Assembly: GCF_000160755.1 (NCBI RefSeq)
Contig: NZ_GG668583.1
Coordinates: forward strand, 73,892 to 137,891
DNA length: 64,000 bases
From: Proteus mirabilis ATCC 29906
Lineage (GTDB): Bacteria > Pseudomonadota > Gammaproteobacteria > Enterobacterales > Enterobacteriaceae
Reading direction: 5' to 3'
Positions 63,696 through 64,000 of this stretch are shown piece after piece. The notes below the pieces were generated by a model, which was not told the origin of the DNA, made no database searches, and was given only the letters and a program-made list of their open reading frames with translations. Position 1 is the first letter of the stretch; each line of letters begins with the position of its first letter. The position numbers and the translations under genes were made by a program.

Positions 63696-64000
63696 ATGAA
63701 ATACTTTGAAATGGAAAATAAAGCGAATGTATTATTCGGTGAATATAATGGAGTGACACTTCCCAAACGTTATACTAATGAACATGAGGCTTATTTCTCG
63801 GTAAGAAATAGCATATTAATGACAGACTTTTCTCATTATGGCATGGTGAAAATTTCTGGTGAAGATGCTTGGCGGTTACTCAATTATCTTATTTCTGCAG
63901 ACATTTCATCTATTCGTGATGAACAACTACTTTATACATTGTTGCTAGATAAAGAAGGGAAAATAATAAGTGATGCCTATGTACTATGTGATAATGAACA
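63696..64000 (+). CDS. GcvT/YgfZ-type folate-binding aminomethyltransferase-like protein, N-terminal part
   Basis: The first 101 codons are present and the frame is open at the window edge. The sequence has the GcvT fold start (SVRNSILMTDFSHYGMVKISGEDAWRLLNYL) and LLLDKEGKIISDAYVLCDNE, typical of the folate-binding domain of GcvT-like proteins. Such proteins bind tetrahydrofolate and handle one-carbon groups. It continues the ACP-containing gene run after a 30-base gap with GGAG before the ATG. Its link to acyl chemistry is unknown. Confidence 0.75.
   Translation, partial: MKYFEMENKANVLFGEYNGVTLPKRYTNEHEAYFSVRNSILMTDFSHYGMVKISGEDAWRLLNYLISADISSIRDEQLLYTLLLDKEGKIISDAYVLCDNE

Overview
The window looks like chromosomal DNA from a low-GC enterobacterium of the Proteus/Morganellaceae type. 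This is an inference. The core genes are clear enterobacterial orthologues in familiar order (glpD with glpEGR, nfuA, gntX/bioH, feoABC, metF, yihI, chbBCARFG), but the DNA is AT-rich and many genes have no counterpart at the same place in Escherichia coli. I saw no insertion sequence, tRNA, rRNA or CRISPR array.

Layout. 1-4.6 kb: a nucleoside-type MFS transporter (cut by the left edge) and a PhnP-like metallo-hydrolase, divergent from a LacI regulator fused to a solute-binding-protein domain, with two matching operators between them. 4.6-8.6 kb: a DmsABC-type molybdoenzyme operon, followed by an AraC regulator. 9.8-12 kb: the efflux pump SmvA and its TetR repressor, divergent around a palindromic operator. 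12-15.8 kb: a four-gene ferric-siderophore ABC importer. 16.1-21.5 kb: the chitobiose operon chbBCARFG, with a predicted ChiX small-RNA pairing site between chbB and chbC. 21.6-23.1 kb: an Ail/OmpX-like protein and a membrane protein. 23.5-29.3 kb: a methyltransferase plus a NikABCDE-type nickel importer. 29.4-29.8 kb: a secreted-protein gene broken by an amber codon.

30.2-39.7 kb is an eight-gene operon that I cannot assign to a known pathway: FGGY kinase, fucose-isomerase-like protein, NAL/DapA-type aldolase, intracellular BNR (sialidase-like) protein, a complete TctCBA tripartite tricarboxylate transporter and a Cra-like LacI regulator. It looks like import and breakdown of one sugar or sugar acid. 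39.8-40.3 kb holds decayed membrane-protein genes.

40.3-58.6 kb is mostly housekeeping: DUF4291, metF, yeaO, glpD, glpR-glpG-glpE, nfuA, gntX, bioH, an OsmC-like protein, feoABC, a DUF4026 protein, yihI, a GT39-like membrane protein, a GNAT acetyltransferase and the adenine permease adeP. Recognisable MetJ, GlpR, CRP, Fur, FNR and PurR sites sit where the E. coli biology predicts.

59-64 kb: a short two-partner-secretion (filamentous-haemagglutinin-like) exoprotein is followed by a tight run of holo-ACP synthase, FabG-like reductase, FabZ-like dehydratase, a dedicated acyl carrier protein and a GcvT-like folate-binding protein that runs off the right edge. A private fatty-acid-type module next to a secreted adhesin is unusual. 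Together with the 30-39 kb operon it is the best candidate here for an undescribed system.
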